NCBI RefSeq assembly: GCF_003852425.1
Contig: NZ_QAJN01000012.1
Location: 1-64,000, forward strand
Length of the DNA stretch: 64,000 bases
From: Paucibacter sp. KBW04
GTDB lineage: Bacteria > Pseudomonadota > Gammaproteobacteria > Burkholderiales > Burkholderiaceae_C
Direction: 5' to 3'
Shown in pieces: positions 1 through 8,418 of this stretch. The stretch's first letter is position 1. Each line of letters starts with the position of its first letter. A program made the translations under genes and the position numbers. The notes below the pieces were generated by a model that did not search any database, was not told the origin of the DNA, and saw nothing but the letters and a program-made list of their open reading frames with translations.

Positions 1-453
1 GTGATTCTGGCCGGCCGCCGCATCAACGACGGCATGGGCAAGTTCATCGCCGAGCAAACCATCAAGCAGATGATTGCCGCAGGCTGCGCCATCAAGGGCG
101 CCAAAGTCAATGTGCTGGGCCTGACCTTCAAGGAAGACTGCGCCGATCTGCGTAACTCCAAGGTCATCGACATCATCCATGAGTTGCAAACCTATGGCGT
201 GGAAGTGATCGTGACCGACCCGGATGCCGACGCGGACGAGGCCGTGCATGAATACGGCGTGCGCCCGGTCAAGTGGGCCGAACTGCCCAAGGCCGATGCC
301 ATCGTCGCGGCAGTTGCACACAAGAGCTACAAGGCTTTGAGCGCGGCCGACTTGGCGGCCAAGGTCGTCGCAGGCGGCGCCTTCATCGACGTGAAGGCGG
401 CCTTTGATCAGAAGGCGCTGGAAGCGGTTGGTCTGCGCGTCTGGCGCCTGTGA
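1..453 (+). CDS. UDP-N-acetyl-hexosamine 6-dehydrogenase, C-terminal part (WbpO/TviB type), cut by window start
   Basis: Only the last 150 codons are inside the window, and the gene surely starts further left; the GTG at base 1 is probably an internal valine. What is visible is the end of the central helix (GRRINDGMG) and the UDP-binding C-terminal domain, with the family signature GLTFKEDCADLRNSK at about residues 40-54 of the fragment. This motif is typical of nucleotide-sugar dehydrogenases that oxidise C6 of UDP-GlcNAc or UDP-GalNAc to the uronic acid with NAD. The next gene begins 10 bp downstream and is a WbpP/TviC-like C4 epimerase. The pair would supply UDP-GalNAcA to the polysaccharide assembled by the locus to the right. 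The family assignment is firm. Exact substrate specificity cannot be read from this fragment. Confidence 0.85.
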   Translation: MILAGRRINDGMGKFIAEQTIKQMIAAGCAIKGAKVNVLGLTFKEDCADLRNSKVIDIIHELQTYGVEVIVTDPDADADEAVHEYGVRPVKWAELPKADAIVAAVAHKSYKALSAADLAAKVVAGGAFIDVKAAFDQKALEAVGLRVWRL

Positions 454-463
454 GGAGTAAGTA

Positions 464-1486
464 ATGAGCAAGTATCAAGAAGTTTTGCACTCTTTGCGAG
501 CCCAGCCGAAGAAATGGTTGATTACGGGCGTAGCTGGTTTCATCGGCAGTAATTTGCTGGAGACTTTGCTGTTTCTGGATCAAACTGTGATCGGTTTGGA
601 CAATTTCGCCACCGGGCACCAACGCAATTTGGATGAAGTTCGCGGCCTAGTCAGTGAGGCTCAGTGGGCCCGCTTTCACTTTGTCGAAGGGGACATCCGC
701 GACGAGCGGACCTGCCGCGACGCCTGCGTGGGTGTGGACTATGTGCTGCATCAGGCGGCGCTGGGCTCAGTACCACGCAGTATTGCTGACCCGATCACGA
801 GCAACGCCGCCAATGTGACGGGCTTCTTGAATATGCTCGTCGCCGCGCGCGACGCGAAGGTACAGAGCTTCACGTATGCTGCTAGCAGCAGCACCTACGG
901 CGACCACCCAGCGCTGCCCAAGGTCGAGTCGAACATCGGCAAGCCGCTGTCGCCGTATGCGGTGACGAAGTACGTCAATGAGTTGTATGCGGAAGTCTTC
1001 GCCCGAAGCTACGACTTCTCGACGGTCGGATTACGCTACTTCAACGTATTCGGCCGCCGACAGGATCCCAACGGCGCCTATGCCGCGGTGATACCGAAAT
1101 GGGCCGCTGCGCTAATCGCCGGTGAGACTGTGTTCATCAACGGCGATGGCGAGACCAGCCGGGACTTTTGCTACGTGGCCAACGCTGTGCAAGCTAACAT
1201 TCTGGCTGCCACGACGGCTGACGCTGCCGCCCGGAATCAGGTTTACAACGTGGCTGTGGGCGACCGCACGACACTGAATCTGCTGTTCGGCCTGTTGCGC
1301 GACGGCCTGGCTCATGAAGGTGTTAAAAGTGATGCGCAGCCGACCTACCGCGACTTTCGCGTCGGCGACGTGCGCCATAGTCAGGCTGACGTCGGTAAGG
1401 CCTCGCGCCTGCTCGGTTTCGAGCCGACTCATACCCTTAGGCAGGGCCTTGATGAGGCGCTGTCTTGGTATGTCAAGAACTGTTGA
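464..1486 (+). CDS. UDP-N-acetylglucosamine 4-epimerase (WbpP/TviC-like extended SDR)
   Basis: This 340-residue extended SDR has the NAD-binding glycine motif [13 protein letters not shown] at about residues 21-33 and the catalytic pair YAVTK at about residues 166-170, preceded by a serine run (AASSSTYGD) that carries the third catalytic residue. The roughly 20-residue N-terminal extension before the Rossmann strand is typical of WbpP/TviC enzymes, which interconvert UDP-GlcNAc and UDP-GalNAc or their uronic acids at C4. An AGTAAG stretch lies 5' of the ATG, and the gene follows the dehydrogenase by 10 bp, so the two are co-transcribed. The decayed IS element starts within a few bases of the stop. 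A broken paralogue of its C-terminal end lies at 18898-19180. Function is confident at family level; UDP-GlcNAc versus UDP-GlcNAcA preference is open. Confidence 0.85.
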   Translation: MSKYQEVLHSLRAQPKKWLITGVAGFIGSNLLETLLFLDQTVIGLDNFATGHQRNLDEVRGLVSEAQWARFHFVEGDIRDERTCRDACVGVDYVLHQAALGSVPRSIADPITSNAANVTGFLNMLVAARDAKVQSFTYAASSSTYGDHPALPKVESNIGKPLSPYAVTKYVNELYAEVFARSYDFSTVGLRYFNVFGRRQDPNGAYAAVIPKWAAALIAGETVFINGDGETSRDFCYVANAVQANILAATTADAAARNQVYNVAVGDRTTLNLLFGLLRDGLAHEGVKSDAQPTYRDFRVGDVRHSQADVGKASRLLGFEPTHTLRQGLDEALSWYVKNC

Positions 1487-1529
1487 CTTCTCCCCCGCCC
1501 CCGCCGTACGACTGAGGTGAACGTCGGGC

Positions 1530-2318
1530 TTGAAGGTTCTTCGTAATATTCCCGAAGCCAGATGGCGAACGCCGAGTGCGCCCGCGGCAAGGCCTCGAAG
1601 CAGTGCTCGCTCAAGCACTCGTCGCGAAACTTGCCCTTGGAGCTTTCGATGCAGCCGTTCTGCCTGGGCCGTCCTGGCTGGATTGGAATGTGCTGCATAT
1701 CAAGGGACTGCGCCTAGGCGATGAAAGCCCGGAAGGTGAACTTGGGTCAGTTGTCGGTCCTCGCCTCCGCCGTGTAGCTTCTGAAGATCGCCGCCCGATT
1801 CAGCCAGCCCACGATGCGCCGGCTGAATACGTTGACAACAAAGGCCACATAGACCCCGCCCTTCCAGGTCGGGACATACGTGAAGTCCGAGACCCAGAGC
1901 TGGTTGGGTCGCTCGGCCTTGAACTGCCGATTGACCCGGTCCAGCGGGCATGGCGTCTTGGTGTCTGGTGTCGTGGTGCGCACCTGTTTGCCTCGACGCA
2001 CAGCTTGCAGCCCCAACTGGCGCATGAGCCGATCGATGGTGCAGCGCGCCACCTGGATGCCCTCGCCCTTGAGTTGCCGCCAGACCTTGTCGGCCCCGTA
2101 GATCTGCTTGTTGGACTGCCATATACGTTAAACATGCGGCGCCAGGCTTGCATCGCGCTGGGCGCGCCGAGAGTGCAAGGCCGGGCAACGCTGGCGCGCC
2201 GCGTGGCGCCAGTACGCCGATGGGGCAATCTGCAAGACGCGGCAGATCGACTCGACCCCAAGCTGCCGGCGATGCTGGTCGACGAAGGCCTTCAGGACTT
2301 GAGACGGCGGTCGAGTTC
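1530..2318 (-). pseudogene. IS3-family transposase OrfB (DDE integrase), with stops and internal deletion
   Basis: In the -1 frame relative to OrfA one can read FVDQHRRQLGVESICRVLQI, then an in-frame TAA at 2128-2130, then YGADKVWRQL, RCTIDRLMRQLGL, and the catalytic-core segment QLWVSDFTYVPTWKG with the first Asp. A TGA (1747-1749) and a TAG (1714-1716) follow. The second Asp (RTDN) and the Glu (NGCIES) are still exactly 35 residues apart, as in IS3-family enzymes. The first and second Asp are only about 45 residues apart, shorter than usual, which suggests an internal deletion or fusion. The C-terminal part (GKFRDECLSEH) resembles the IS407/IS51 group, while the N-terminal part resembles the IS3 group. 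It cannot be functional. Confidence 0.75.
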
Positions 2319-2617
2319 CGCCTGGGCGAAAAACGCGCTGGCCAGCTTCAAAATCTCGTTGGCTTTGCGCAGCTCGCGGTTCTCGCGCTCGAGGTCTTTG
2401 ATCCGTTGCGCCTCGCTCGTGGAGACGCCCTCGCGCTGGCCCGAGTCGACTTCATGTTGCCGCACCCAGGTGTTCAGCGTCTGGGGTGCGCAACCAATCT
2501 TGCCGGCGATGGACTCGATAGCCGCCCACTGGGAGGGGTGCTCGCCACGGTGCCCCTGCACCATGCGCACAGCGCGCTCGCGGACTTTCGGGGGGAAAAC
2601 TTCAGTGACTTCCTCAT
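2292..2617 (-). pseudogene. IS3-family transposase OrfA, frameshifted near the start
   Basis: The body encodes a typical IS3 OrfA: a helix-turn-helix region ([14 protein letters not shown], then [10 protein letters not shown]) followed by the leucine-zipper-like segment [19 protein letters not shown], ending at RRLKS. The expected start is the ATG at 2617, which opens with MRKS and continues FSP, as IS3-group OrfA proteins do. Extra bases in the C-run at 2590-2595 and just after it put that start out of frame with the body. The body's frame is open upstream to 2708, but that start lies outside the IS end at 2665. A TTTTTC stretch near the 3' end of OrfA could be the usual -1 slippage site. 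Confidence 0.65.
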
Positions 2618-2736
2618 GGCTCCATTCTCTACAGTTGGAGCCTCCCCAAACCCCGGGGCGGTTCAATCCGACCGTTGGATGCAATACGAGTTGGAACTCA
2701 GCGCCCATCCACCTCGAACAATTGCGTATTGACTAA

Positions 2737-2768
2737 AAGTGGGGGGCACCGAAAGTGCCCCCCGATTT
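2737..2768. terminator. Bidirectional intrinsic terminator at the 3' end of the polysaccharide operon
   Basis: A perfect 9-bp stem, GGGGGGCAC (2741-2749) with GTGCCCCCC (2755-2763), closes a CGAAA loop. On the - strand the stem is followed by ACTTTTAG, and it starts 9 bp after the stop codon of the 2-epimerase gene. It therefore most likely ends the leftward operon. On the + strand GATTTT follows, so it could also stop transcription coming out of the IS remnant. Confidence 0.75.
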
Positions 2769-2771
2769 TGA

Positions 2772-3902
2772 TCAGTACTTCTTCCACACAACACGGTTCA
2801 CATAGTCCGTGTAGCTGTGAATGATCCGGACAACTTTGTCGCTTACATTGGGCATGCTGTAGTCGGCGACTTGGCGTAGGTTGCGTTCGGCGCCGCGGAG
2901 CTGTCCGTTCAAGATGGCGAGACCCTGCAGTACACGGGTTATGTCCAACCCGACCATCATGACCGATCCTTCCTCGAATGCCTCATGCCGCTCCTGCGTT
3001 TCCCGCAGGTTGAGTGCGGGGAAGTTCAGGATAGAGGACTCTTCGCTGATCGTGCCGCTGTCAGACAGTACAGCCTTTGCAGAAGTCTGCAGCCTCACGT
3101 AGTCGGTGAATCCCAATGGCTTGAGCAACTGCACGCGAGGATGGAAGCTCACGCCCATGGCCTGCACACGCTTCTGGGTACGCGGGTGGGTGGAGACGAT
3201 TACGGGGAGATCGAACTGCTCCGCCACGGCGTTGAGCAAATTTACTAGGCGCATGAAGCTTTCGTCAGAGTCGACGTTCTCTTCACGATGGGAACTCACG
3301 ACAAAGTAGCGATCTTCCGTGAGTTCCAGGCGGCTCAATACGTCAGAATTGGCGATGCCTTCGCGGTAGTAGGCCAGTACTTCGGCCATGGGGCTGCCGG
3401 TCTTGATCACCAAGTCGGGAGCTAGACCTTCCCTCAACAGGCATTCACGGGCAATGTCGCTGTAAGTGAGGTTCACATCTGCCGTGTGGTCCACAATTCT
3501 GCGGTTAGTTTCTTCGGGGACACGCATGTCAAAGCAGCGATTGCCGGCCTCCATGTGGAAGATCGGTATCTTGCGCCGCTTGGCGGGAATAACCGCCAGA
3601 CAGCTGTTCGTGTCACCCAAGACCAGCAAGGCCTCCGGCGCTTCGGACACTAGCAATTTGTCCAGGCCAGCAATCACGTTCGCGATCGTTTCTGCCGCAC
3701 TGCCGCCCGCAGCACCAAGAAAGTGGTCGGGCTTCCTGATGTCCAAATCGTCAAAAAAGATCTGATTCAGTTCGTAGTCGTAGTTCTGACCGGTGTGGAC
3801 GATCACATGATCGCAATGCTGGTCGAGTTGGGACATGACGCGGGACAGCCGGATGATCTCTGGCCTGGTCCCTACAACGGTCATTACTTTGAGTTTTTTC
3901 AT
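2772..3902 (-). CDS. wecB: UDP-GlcNAc/UDP-L-sugar 2-epimerase, non-hydrolysing (WecB/FnlC/QnlB type)
   Basis: Members of this family interconvert C2 epimers of UDP-N-acetylhexosamines through a 2-acetamidoglucal intermediate. The N-terminus MKKLKVMTVVGTRPEIIRLS carries the family's GTRPE motif, and the later segments SDSGTISEES and SSHREENVD are conserved UDP-binding loops. At about 376 residues the length is normal. The ATG at 3902 is preferred over an upstream TTG because AAAGGA lies 7 bp before it. It is the last gene of the leftward operon and directly follows a CapE/FnlA-type dehydratase and an RmlD-like reductase. In that context it more likely epimerises a UDP-6-deoxy-L-sugar (as FnlC/CapG/QnlB do) than makes UDP-ManNAc. 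Family certain; substrate inferred. Confidence 0.85.
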   Translation of the reverse strand: MKKLKVMTVVGTRPEIIRLSRVMSQLDQHCDHVIVHTGQNYDYELNQIFFDDLDIRKPDHFLGAAGGSAAETIANVIAGLDKLLVSEAPEALLVLGDTNSCLAVIPAKRRKIPIFHMEAGNRCFDMRVPEETNRRIVDHTADVNLTYSDIARECLLREGLAPDLVIKTGSPMAEVLAYYREGIANSDVLSRLELTEDRYFVVSSHREENVDSDESFMRLVNLLNAVAEQFDLPVIVSTHPRTQKRVQAMGVSFHPRVQLLKPLGFTDYVRLQTSAKAVLSDSGTISEESSILNFPALNLRETQERHEAFEEGSVMMVGLDITRVLQGLAILNGQLRGAERNLRQVADYSMPNVSDKVVRIIHSYTDYVNRVVWKKY

Positions 3903-3932
3903 ATGCAAATCCTTTGTCCTCGCGCGACCCGA

Positions 3933-4961
3933 TCATTCTTCGGGTTCGATGTGCTCGCCCTTGACCAACGCCTGAATGAAGCGCAGCTTCATCAGTAAGT
4001 TGGTCATGCCCGCAACATCCAACCGCGTGGTGTTGTGCGAGTTGTAGTCGGTGGCTTCAGAGATCTTCACTTCACCCTGCTCCATGTACTTGCCATAGTT
4101 CAGGTCGCGCAAGTCTGGAGGCACCCGGTAATAGTCTCCTAGGTCTTGCGCAGCCACCATTTCCTCTCGGCTTAACAAAGCCTCATAAAGCTTTTCACCG
4201 TGCCGAGTGCCAATCACCTGTATTGGGTGTTCGGGGACACCCATTAGCGAGGTCAAGGCCTTGGCGAGTGTCTCAATTGTGGCTGCTGGCGCCTTTTGAA
4301 CGAAGATCTCACCTGGCTTGCCGTGCTCGAATGCGTACAGCACCAGGTCCACCGCGTCATCCAGCGTCATCATGAAACGCGTCATGTTTGGATCAGTGAT
4401 GGAAATCGGCGCTCCGGCCCGAATTTGGTTGGTGAAGAGCGGAATCACCGACCCCCGCGAGGCCATCACATTGCCATAACGCGTAGTGCAAATGACTGTG
4501 TCACCTGAGGAGCGAGACTTGGCCACGATCACCTTTTCCATCATGGCCTTGCTGATCCCCATGGCGTTGATGGGATAGACCGCCTTGTCGGTGCTCAAGC
4601 AGACCACTCGCTTGACGCCGCAATTAATGGCGGCTTCCAACACGTTCTCCGTACCCAGGACGTTTGTCTTCACTGCCTCCATGGGGTGGAACTCGCAAGA
4701 CGGCACTTGCTTCAAGGCCGCAGCGTGATAGATGTAGTCGACGCCACGCACGGCATTGAGAACCGACTGATAGTCCCGAACATCACCGATATAGAACTTC
4801 AGTTTGGGGCTTGCAAAACGCTTGCGCATATCGTCTTGCTTCTTTTCGTCCCGGCTGAGGATGCGGATTTCCTTCAGGTCCGAGTCCAGGAATCGGCGCA
4901 AAACCGCATTGCCAAATGATCCTGTTCCGCCAGCGATCAGTAAAACCTTGTCTTTAAACAC
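3933..4961 (-). CDS. fnlA: UDP-GlcNAc 4,6-dehydratase/epimerase (FnlA/CapE/WbjB type)
   Basis: This inverting dehydratase begins UDP-L-FucNAc, UDP-L-QuiNAc and UDP-L-RhaNAc pathways: it makes the 4-keto-6-deoxy intermediate from UDP-GlcNAc and epimerises C5 (and C3). Visible features are the glycine motif GGTGSFGNAVLRRF near the N-terminus, HAAALKQVPSCEFHP, and a serine/Met-X3-Lys active site (CLSTDKAVYPINAMGISKAMMEK) in which Met replaces the usual Tyr. That substitution marks the CapE/FnlA branch. I chose the GTG at 4961 (MFKDKVLLIAGGTG) because AAGGAG lies 5 bp upstream and homologues start MFKDK or MFDDK; the GTG at 4967 has no spacing to that site. The RmlD-like reductase precedes it and the 2-epimerase follows. 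Confidence 0.85.
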   Translation of the reverse strand: MFKDKVLLIAGGTGSFGNAVLRRFLDSDLKEIRILSRDEKKQDDMRKRFASPKLKFYIGDVRDYQSVLNAVRGVDYIYHAAALKQVPSCEFHPMEAVKTNVLGTENVLEAAINCGVKRVVCLSTDKAVYPINAMGISKAMMEKVIVAKSRSSGDTVICTTRYGNVMASRGSVIPLFTNQIRAGAPISITDPNMTRFMMTLDDAVDLVLYAFEHGKPGEIFVQKAPAATIETLAKALTSLMGVPEHPIQVIGTRHGEKLYEALLSREEMVAAQDLGDYYRVPPDLRDLNYGKYMEQGEVKISEATDYNSHNTTRLDVAGMTNLLMKLRFIQALVKGEHIEPEE

Positions 4962-4987
4962 ATTCACTCCTTGCAGTTTCAGTCTGG

Positions 4988-5872
4988 TCAGCCAAATCGA
5001 CGCATCGAGGCGACGAGTTCAGTCCAAGGGGCGGGTGTCCAACCCGTCTCGCCCCGGAATCTCGATGAATCGAGCGACCTGTCAATCACGAGTCGGTCAT
5101 CCGGAACAATCTCGATCGACTTGTCGAAAGCGGTCTTGACCAGATTCAACAGATCGTATTTTCCGATTGGGTCGGATGAGACATGCCAAAGCCCTCGCAG
5201 ATGGGGGCGTGGCAGAACTTGGTCCCGGATCACCTTTGCCAGCTCTACAGTGGGTAAACCCGAGAATACGGCCCGTGTGAAGCCGCGTACACGGCCTTCT
5301 TGAGCCAGGAACCAGCCCACCAGGCTATGTGCGCTTGCCAGTTCGTGGCCGATGATCGAGGTGCGTAGGGTCACCGCGTTGTCATAGTCCACCTCACCTA
5401 ACAACTTGCTTCGGCCGTAAAGGTCTAGGGCATCCGGTGCATCTGATTCGCGGTAGTTTCCTTGGGTGCCTGAGAAGACGCAGTCAGTGCTTATGTGGAC
5501 TAGGCGCGCGCCCACTAACGAAGCCAGGCGGGCGAGTCGGTGAGGCAATAGGGCATTGATAGGCAGAGCGGATAGGGGGTCATCGGCCTCAGCCAGTTGC
5601 TTCACCAAGCCAATGCAGTTGATCACGACGTCGGGCCGAACCCGGTTGAAAAGCTGGATCAACTGGTCTTGGTGCTCGACGTCGATGCCAACACTGATGC
5701 GCGTCCGGTGTTCTGCGCCGAAGTGCTTCAGGCCTGTCGCACTACGTGCAGTACCGTGCGCCTCAAAGCCGTGGCTCTCCGAAAAGAGGCGAAACACCGC
5801 ATTGCCCAGCATGCCGGTGACACCGAGCACTAAGACTTTTTGCGGGGAAGTGGAATTCATGGATAGAGTCAT
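4988..5872 (-). CDS. RmlD-like NAD(P)H-dependent reductase (QnlA/WbvR type)
   Basis: This 294-residue SDR of the dTDP-4-dehydrorhamnose reductase branch reduces a 4-keto-6-deoxy nucleotide sugar. It has the GVTGMLGNAV nucleotide-binding motif, the DVVINCIGLV strand, the Ser-Thr-Asp motif (VHISTDCVFSG) and the catalytic YGRSKLLGE. In UDP-L-FucNAc loci this position is held by a larger FnlB/CapF protein with a cupin domain. A short RmlD-like reductase here is the arrangement known for UDP-L-QuiNAc loci (WbvB-WbvR-WbvD of Vibrio cholerae O37, FnlA-QnlA-QnlB of E. coli O98). The product is therefore probably UDP-L-RhaNAc, later converted to UDP-L-QuiNAc. The start is uncertain: ATG at 5872 or at 5860, neither with a strong ribosome site. 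Confidence 0.8.
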   Translation of the reverse strand: MTLSMNSTSPQKVLVLGVTGMLGNAVFRLFSESHGFEAHGTARSATGLKHFGAEHRTRISVGIDVEHQDQLIQLFNRVRPDVVINCIGLVKQLAEADDPLSALPINALLPHRLARLASLVGARLVHISTDCVFSGTQGNYRESDAPDALDLYGRSKLLGEVDYDNAVTLRTSIIGHELASAHSLVGWFLAQEGRVRGFTRAVFSGLPTVELAKVIRDQVLPRPHLRGLWHVSSDPIGKYDLLNLVKTAFDKSIEIVPDDRLVIDRSLDSSRFRGETGWTPAPWTELVASMRRFG

Positions 5873-5905
5873 AAATTGAAAGTTCTCAGTTCGAGCTGTG
5901 CTACC

Positions 5906-7120
5906 TCAGCGCAGCTCACGAAACATGTCGATGAGTCGGCGCGAAAGCATACGAGGTTCGAAATGCTGCTCGTAGTAACGGGTGGCGGCTGCGCCCAAAG
6001 CGTCCTGCTCTGTCTTGGACAAGTCAGCGAGGTGGCTCACGGCACGGGCTAATGCCCCAGCATCACCAGCTGGGCAGGTCACACCGGCGCCAGCTTCTTC
6101 GACCACTCTGGCGCCTTCGCCATTCATGGATGCAATGACAGGGCGGCCTGCGGCAAGGTAGGCCTGCAACTTGCTGGGAATGGTCTGATCCATGATCGGG
6201 CTGGCGACGAGGCTCATGATCAAGGCTGAAGCCTGTTGGAACAAACCAGGCATGGCTGTCACTGGGAATCGGCCCGGCAGCTCTACGTTGAGCAGCCCCC
6301 TGTCTTGCACCTGCTGCTTAAGCCATTCCAATCGGCTCCCGCTGCCTACCAGGACAAACCTTATCTCTTGCCTTGTTAACAGTATTTCGGCTGCATCCAG
6401 TATCGTGTCCAGAGATTGCACTGTGCCCAGGTTGCCGGCGAATACCACGTTAAACCCCGGTTTGAGTTGAAGAGCTGGCGGCTCACTAACTGGGGGTTGT
6501 GCACTGAATACGGCCTCTCCGGGGTTGGGGTAGTAGATCACCGGTGTCTTACCGGCCATGGGCGTGATGGATCGGACGAAGGATTGCGACTGCGCAAGCA
6601 CCAAGTCGTTCTGCCTATAGATCCAGCTCACAAGCTTTCTCACTGAGCCCAGCACTTTGCGGCTTTGTACGAAGCCGGTGACCTCAAGGCTCTCCGGCCA
6701 AAGGTCCTGCACCCACGTCACCAATCGAGCTCGCTTGAACTTTGCCACTACAAGCGCAGATAGCGCATGCAAGACCGGTGATGGGGCGTAGACAAAGACT
6801 ACGTCCACCTTGCGGCCCCGCAATAGCCAGGGCCCCATGAAGGCCATATTGAATATGCTGGCAAGATAGTTCATCGCCAAATCGCGCGCCTTTCCTTTGC
6901 GGCGCGGGTGGCTTGGCACCCGCAGCACATCGAAGCCCGCAGGGTGATGCTCTTTGCGAACTGACCAAGCCCGATAGCCAGGGAATATGTCGCCATCCGG
7001 GTAGTTGGGCTGTCCTGTCAACACGGTCACATCGCACCCTTGAGCCACGAGTTCCGCCGCCACGTCGTTGATGCGAAAGGACTCTGGCCAGAAGTTGTGA
7101 CTGACTATCAAGACTTTCAA
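5906..7120 (-). CDS. GT4 glycosyltransferase, WbuB-like (probable L-FucNAc/L-QuiNAc transferase)
   Basis: This 404-residue GT-B enzyme opens with MKVLIVSHNFWPESFRINDV, the N-terminus typical of WbuB/WcaI-type GT4 transferases. It has a membrane-associating patch near residues 80-125 (MAFMGPWLL, VVFVYAPSPVLHALSALVV), a donor-site segment starting FAGNLG, and the C-terminal E-X7-E-like region around PSKLQAYLAAGRPVIASMNGEG. WbuB homologues sit next to fnlA-fnlB-fnlC in E. coli and transfer L-FucNAc. The same linkage here suggests it adds the L-sugar made by the three following genes, at the cytoplasmic face of the inner membrane. The start codon is TTG at 7120 with no obvious Shine-Dalgarno. The next gene starts 33 bp downstream. 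Confidence 0.8.
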   Translation of the reverse strand: MKVLIVSHNFWPESFRINDVAAELVAQGCDVTVLTGQPNYPDGDIFPGYRAWSVRKEHHPAGFDVLRVPSHPRRKGKARDLAMNYLASIFNMAFMGPWLLRGRKVDVVFVYAPSPVLHALSALVVAKFKRARLVTWVQDLWPESLEVTGFVQSRKVLGSVRKLVSWIYRQNDLVLAQSQSFVRSITPMAGKTPVIYYPNPGEAVFSAQPPVSEPPALQLKPGFNVVFAGNLGTVQSLDTILDAAEILLTRQEIRFVLVGSGSRLEWLKQQVQDRGLLNVELPGRFPVTAMPGLFQQASALIMSLVASPIMDQTIPSKLQAYLAAGRPVIASMNGEGARVVEEAGAGVTCPAGDAGALARAVSHLADLSKTEQDALGAAATRYYEQHFEPRMLSRRLIDMFRELR

Positions 7121-7291
7121 ACGAGGACACCGGAATTTAGGCTGACCATCGGCATGAGGGCGCCGAAGTGCTGCGTGGGGACAGATTGATTCATGATTTT
7201 ATTAAGGGGTACATTGACTGAGGATTACTTAGCTCCAAGACGCTGTTTGTCTCGCCTTTTCGGGTCATGGAATACCGCGTTGAGATGGTAA

Positions 7292-8410
7292 CTACACACT
7301 CAAACGATGGATCTCGGTCCAGGTTTCGCGCGCGGTTAGCTTCCAGTCATACTTAGCGCTGCGTTCGTTGGCAGCGGCAGCCCAGCGAATTGCAGTTTCG
7401 GGTTCTTCAAGCACCCGCCTCATTGCTTGAGCAATGCTAGTTGGGTCGAAGGGCGAGAAGTAGCCAATTTCCTGACCGCCGAATTCCGGCATCGGCTCGA
7501 CATCGGAGGACAACACCGGGCGACCGGCCGCTAGTGCCTCTAAAAGAATGTTTGGGCAGTTCTCGCAGGAGGATGCGAAGAGGTTCGCTTCGGCGTTTTG
7601 ATACAGCGCGGGAATTTCGTTGTACTTGATGGCTCCGCAGATCACGACGCGATCGTCTAGACCGAGCTCAGTTATGGTCCGGCGTACCTGTTCCGCATCC
7701 ACACTATCGGCCTCGCCAGCAAGTACCAGCTTGCAGCGCGCACGCTGCTCGGCAGTTAGTTGCGCATAGCCGCGGACGACCTCATCGTGGTGCTTGTAGC
7801 TGTCAATCTTGGATACATAAAGTAGATAGGGGTCATCGCCAACGACAGTGGGTCGTGGCAACTTCGTTCCCTTGGATCGGAAGGCCTCAGTAATGCCGTG
7901 AGGGATTGTTACCGGGTTTGGGATGCTCGTAAGTGCCTCGATCACTCTACGGGCAAACTCAGAGATAAAGATCGTCAGGTCGGCTTCGCTCATGCTGCGT
8001 AGCATCAGGCCTCGCAGCATGTGGTTGCGGATGCGTTGTAGGCCCCATGGCATACGCCGCAACGCGCGATCGTCGAAAGGAGTCATGTTGCGAAACATTG
8101 TGACTACGCGACACTTCTTGGGGGCCTTCGTAGCGACGAGCCCGCCAGGGCAAAAGAGGATATCCGCGCCGGTGCGTTTCAGATATCGGGGAAGGGACCA
8201 GCGCTCCCAAAGGGCGCGCAACAGCGGATTCTCTGTGGGCCAGTTGGCGTGGACCCTTCGTATGTTTGGATGCAATGGCAACTGCAGGCTGCGTGGCGCA
8301 AAGACCTCAATCTGCGGTGGATTGTGCTCCGGCAGATGGCTTAGCAGGTTGATTAGGTAGGTCTGGCCACCGCCCTGACGGGCCGAATAGGCGTTGATGA
8401 CAATCTTCAT
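7292..8410 (-). CDS. GT4 family glycosyltransferase
   Basis: This 372-residue retaining GT-B enzyme has the N-terminal glycine-rich acceptor loop SARQGGGQTYLINLL, a donor-binding strand DPYLLYVSKIDSYKHHDE near residue 195, and the C-terminal SSCENCPNILLEALAAGRPVLSSD motif with the two glutamates of the E-X7-E signature. It is a cytoplasmic enzyme that would extend the undecaprenyl-linked repeat unit; donor and acceptor are unknown. It ends 171 bp before the WbuB-like gene. Upstream lies a decayed GT4 copy that shares motifs with it (KNMIPFDP against RNMTPFDD), so the two are probably paralogues. Confidence 0.85.
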   Translation of the reverse strand: MKIVINAYSARQGGGQTYLINLLSHLPEHNPPQIEVFAPRSLQLPLHPNIRRVHANWPTENPLLRALWERWSLPRYLKRTGADILFCPGGLVATKAPKKCRVVTMFRNMTPFDDRALRRMPWGLQRIRNHMLRGLMLRSMSEADLTIFISEFARRVIEALTSIPNPVTIPHGITEAFRSKGTKLPRPTVVGDDPYLLYVSKIDSYKHHDEVVRGYAQLTAEQRARCKLVLAGEADSVDAEQVRRTITELGLDDRVVICGAIKYNEIPALYQNAEANLFASSCENCPNILLEALAAGRPVLSSDVEPMPEFGGQEIGYFSPFDPTSIAQAMRRVLEEPETAIRWAAAANERSAKYDWKLTARETWTEIHRLSV

Positions 8411-8418
8411 GTTTGAGA

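Larger units (their letters stand above)
1490..2665 (-). mobile_element. Decayed IS3-family insertion sequence, possibly chimeric
   Basis: The right end reads, on the - strand, TGAACCGCCCCGGGGTTTGG from 2665 leftwards, which looks like the terminal inverted repeat of IS3-group elements. No matching repeat is seen at the left end, so that border is approximate. Inside are OrfA and OrfB in the expected -1 frame relation, both broken. The element sits between the + strand dehydrogenase/epimerase pair and the - strand operon, so it has accumulated at a seam of the locus. No target-site duplication could be identified. Confidence 0.7.

Noticed and set aside
1576-2736. A 386-codon + strand open frame across the IS remnant
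   Set aside because: The - strand of the same bases carries recognisable IS3 OrfA/OrfB motifs; the + frame has no family character and ends outside the IS.
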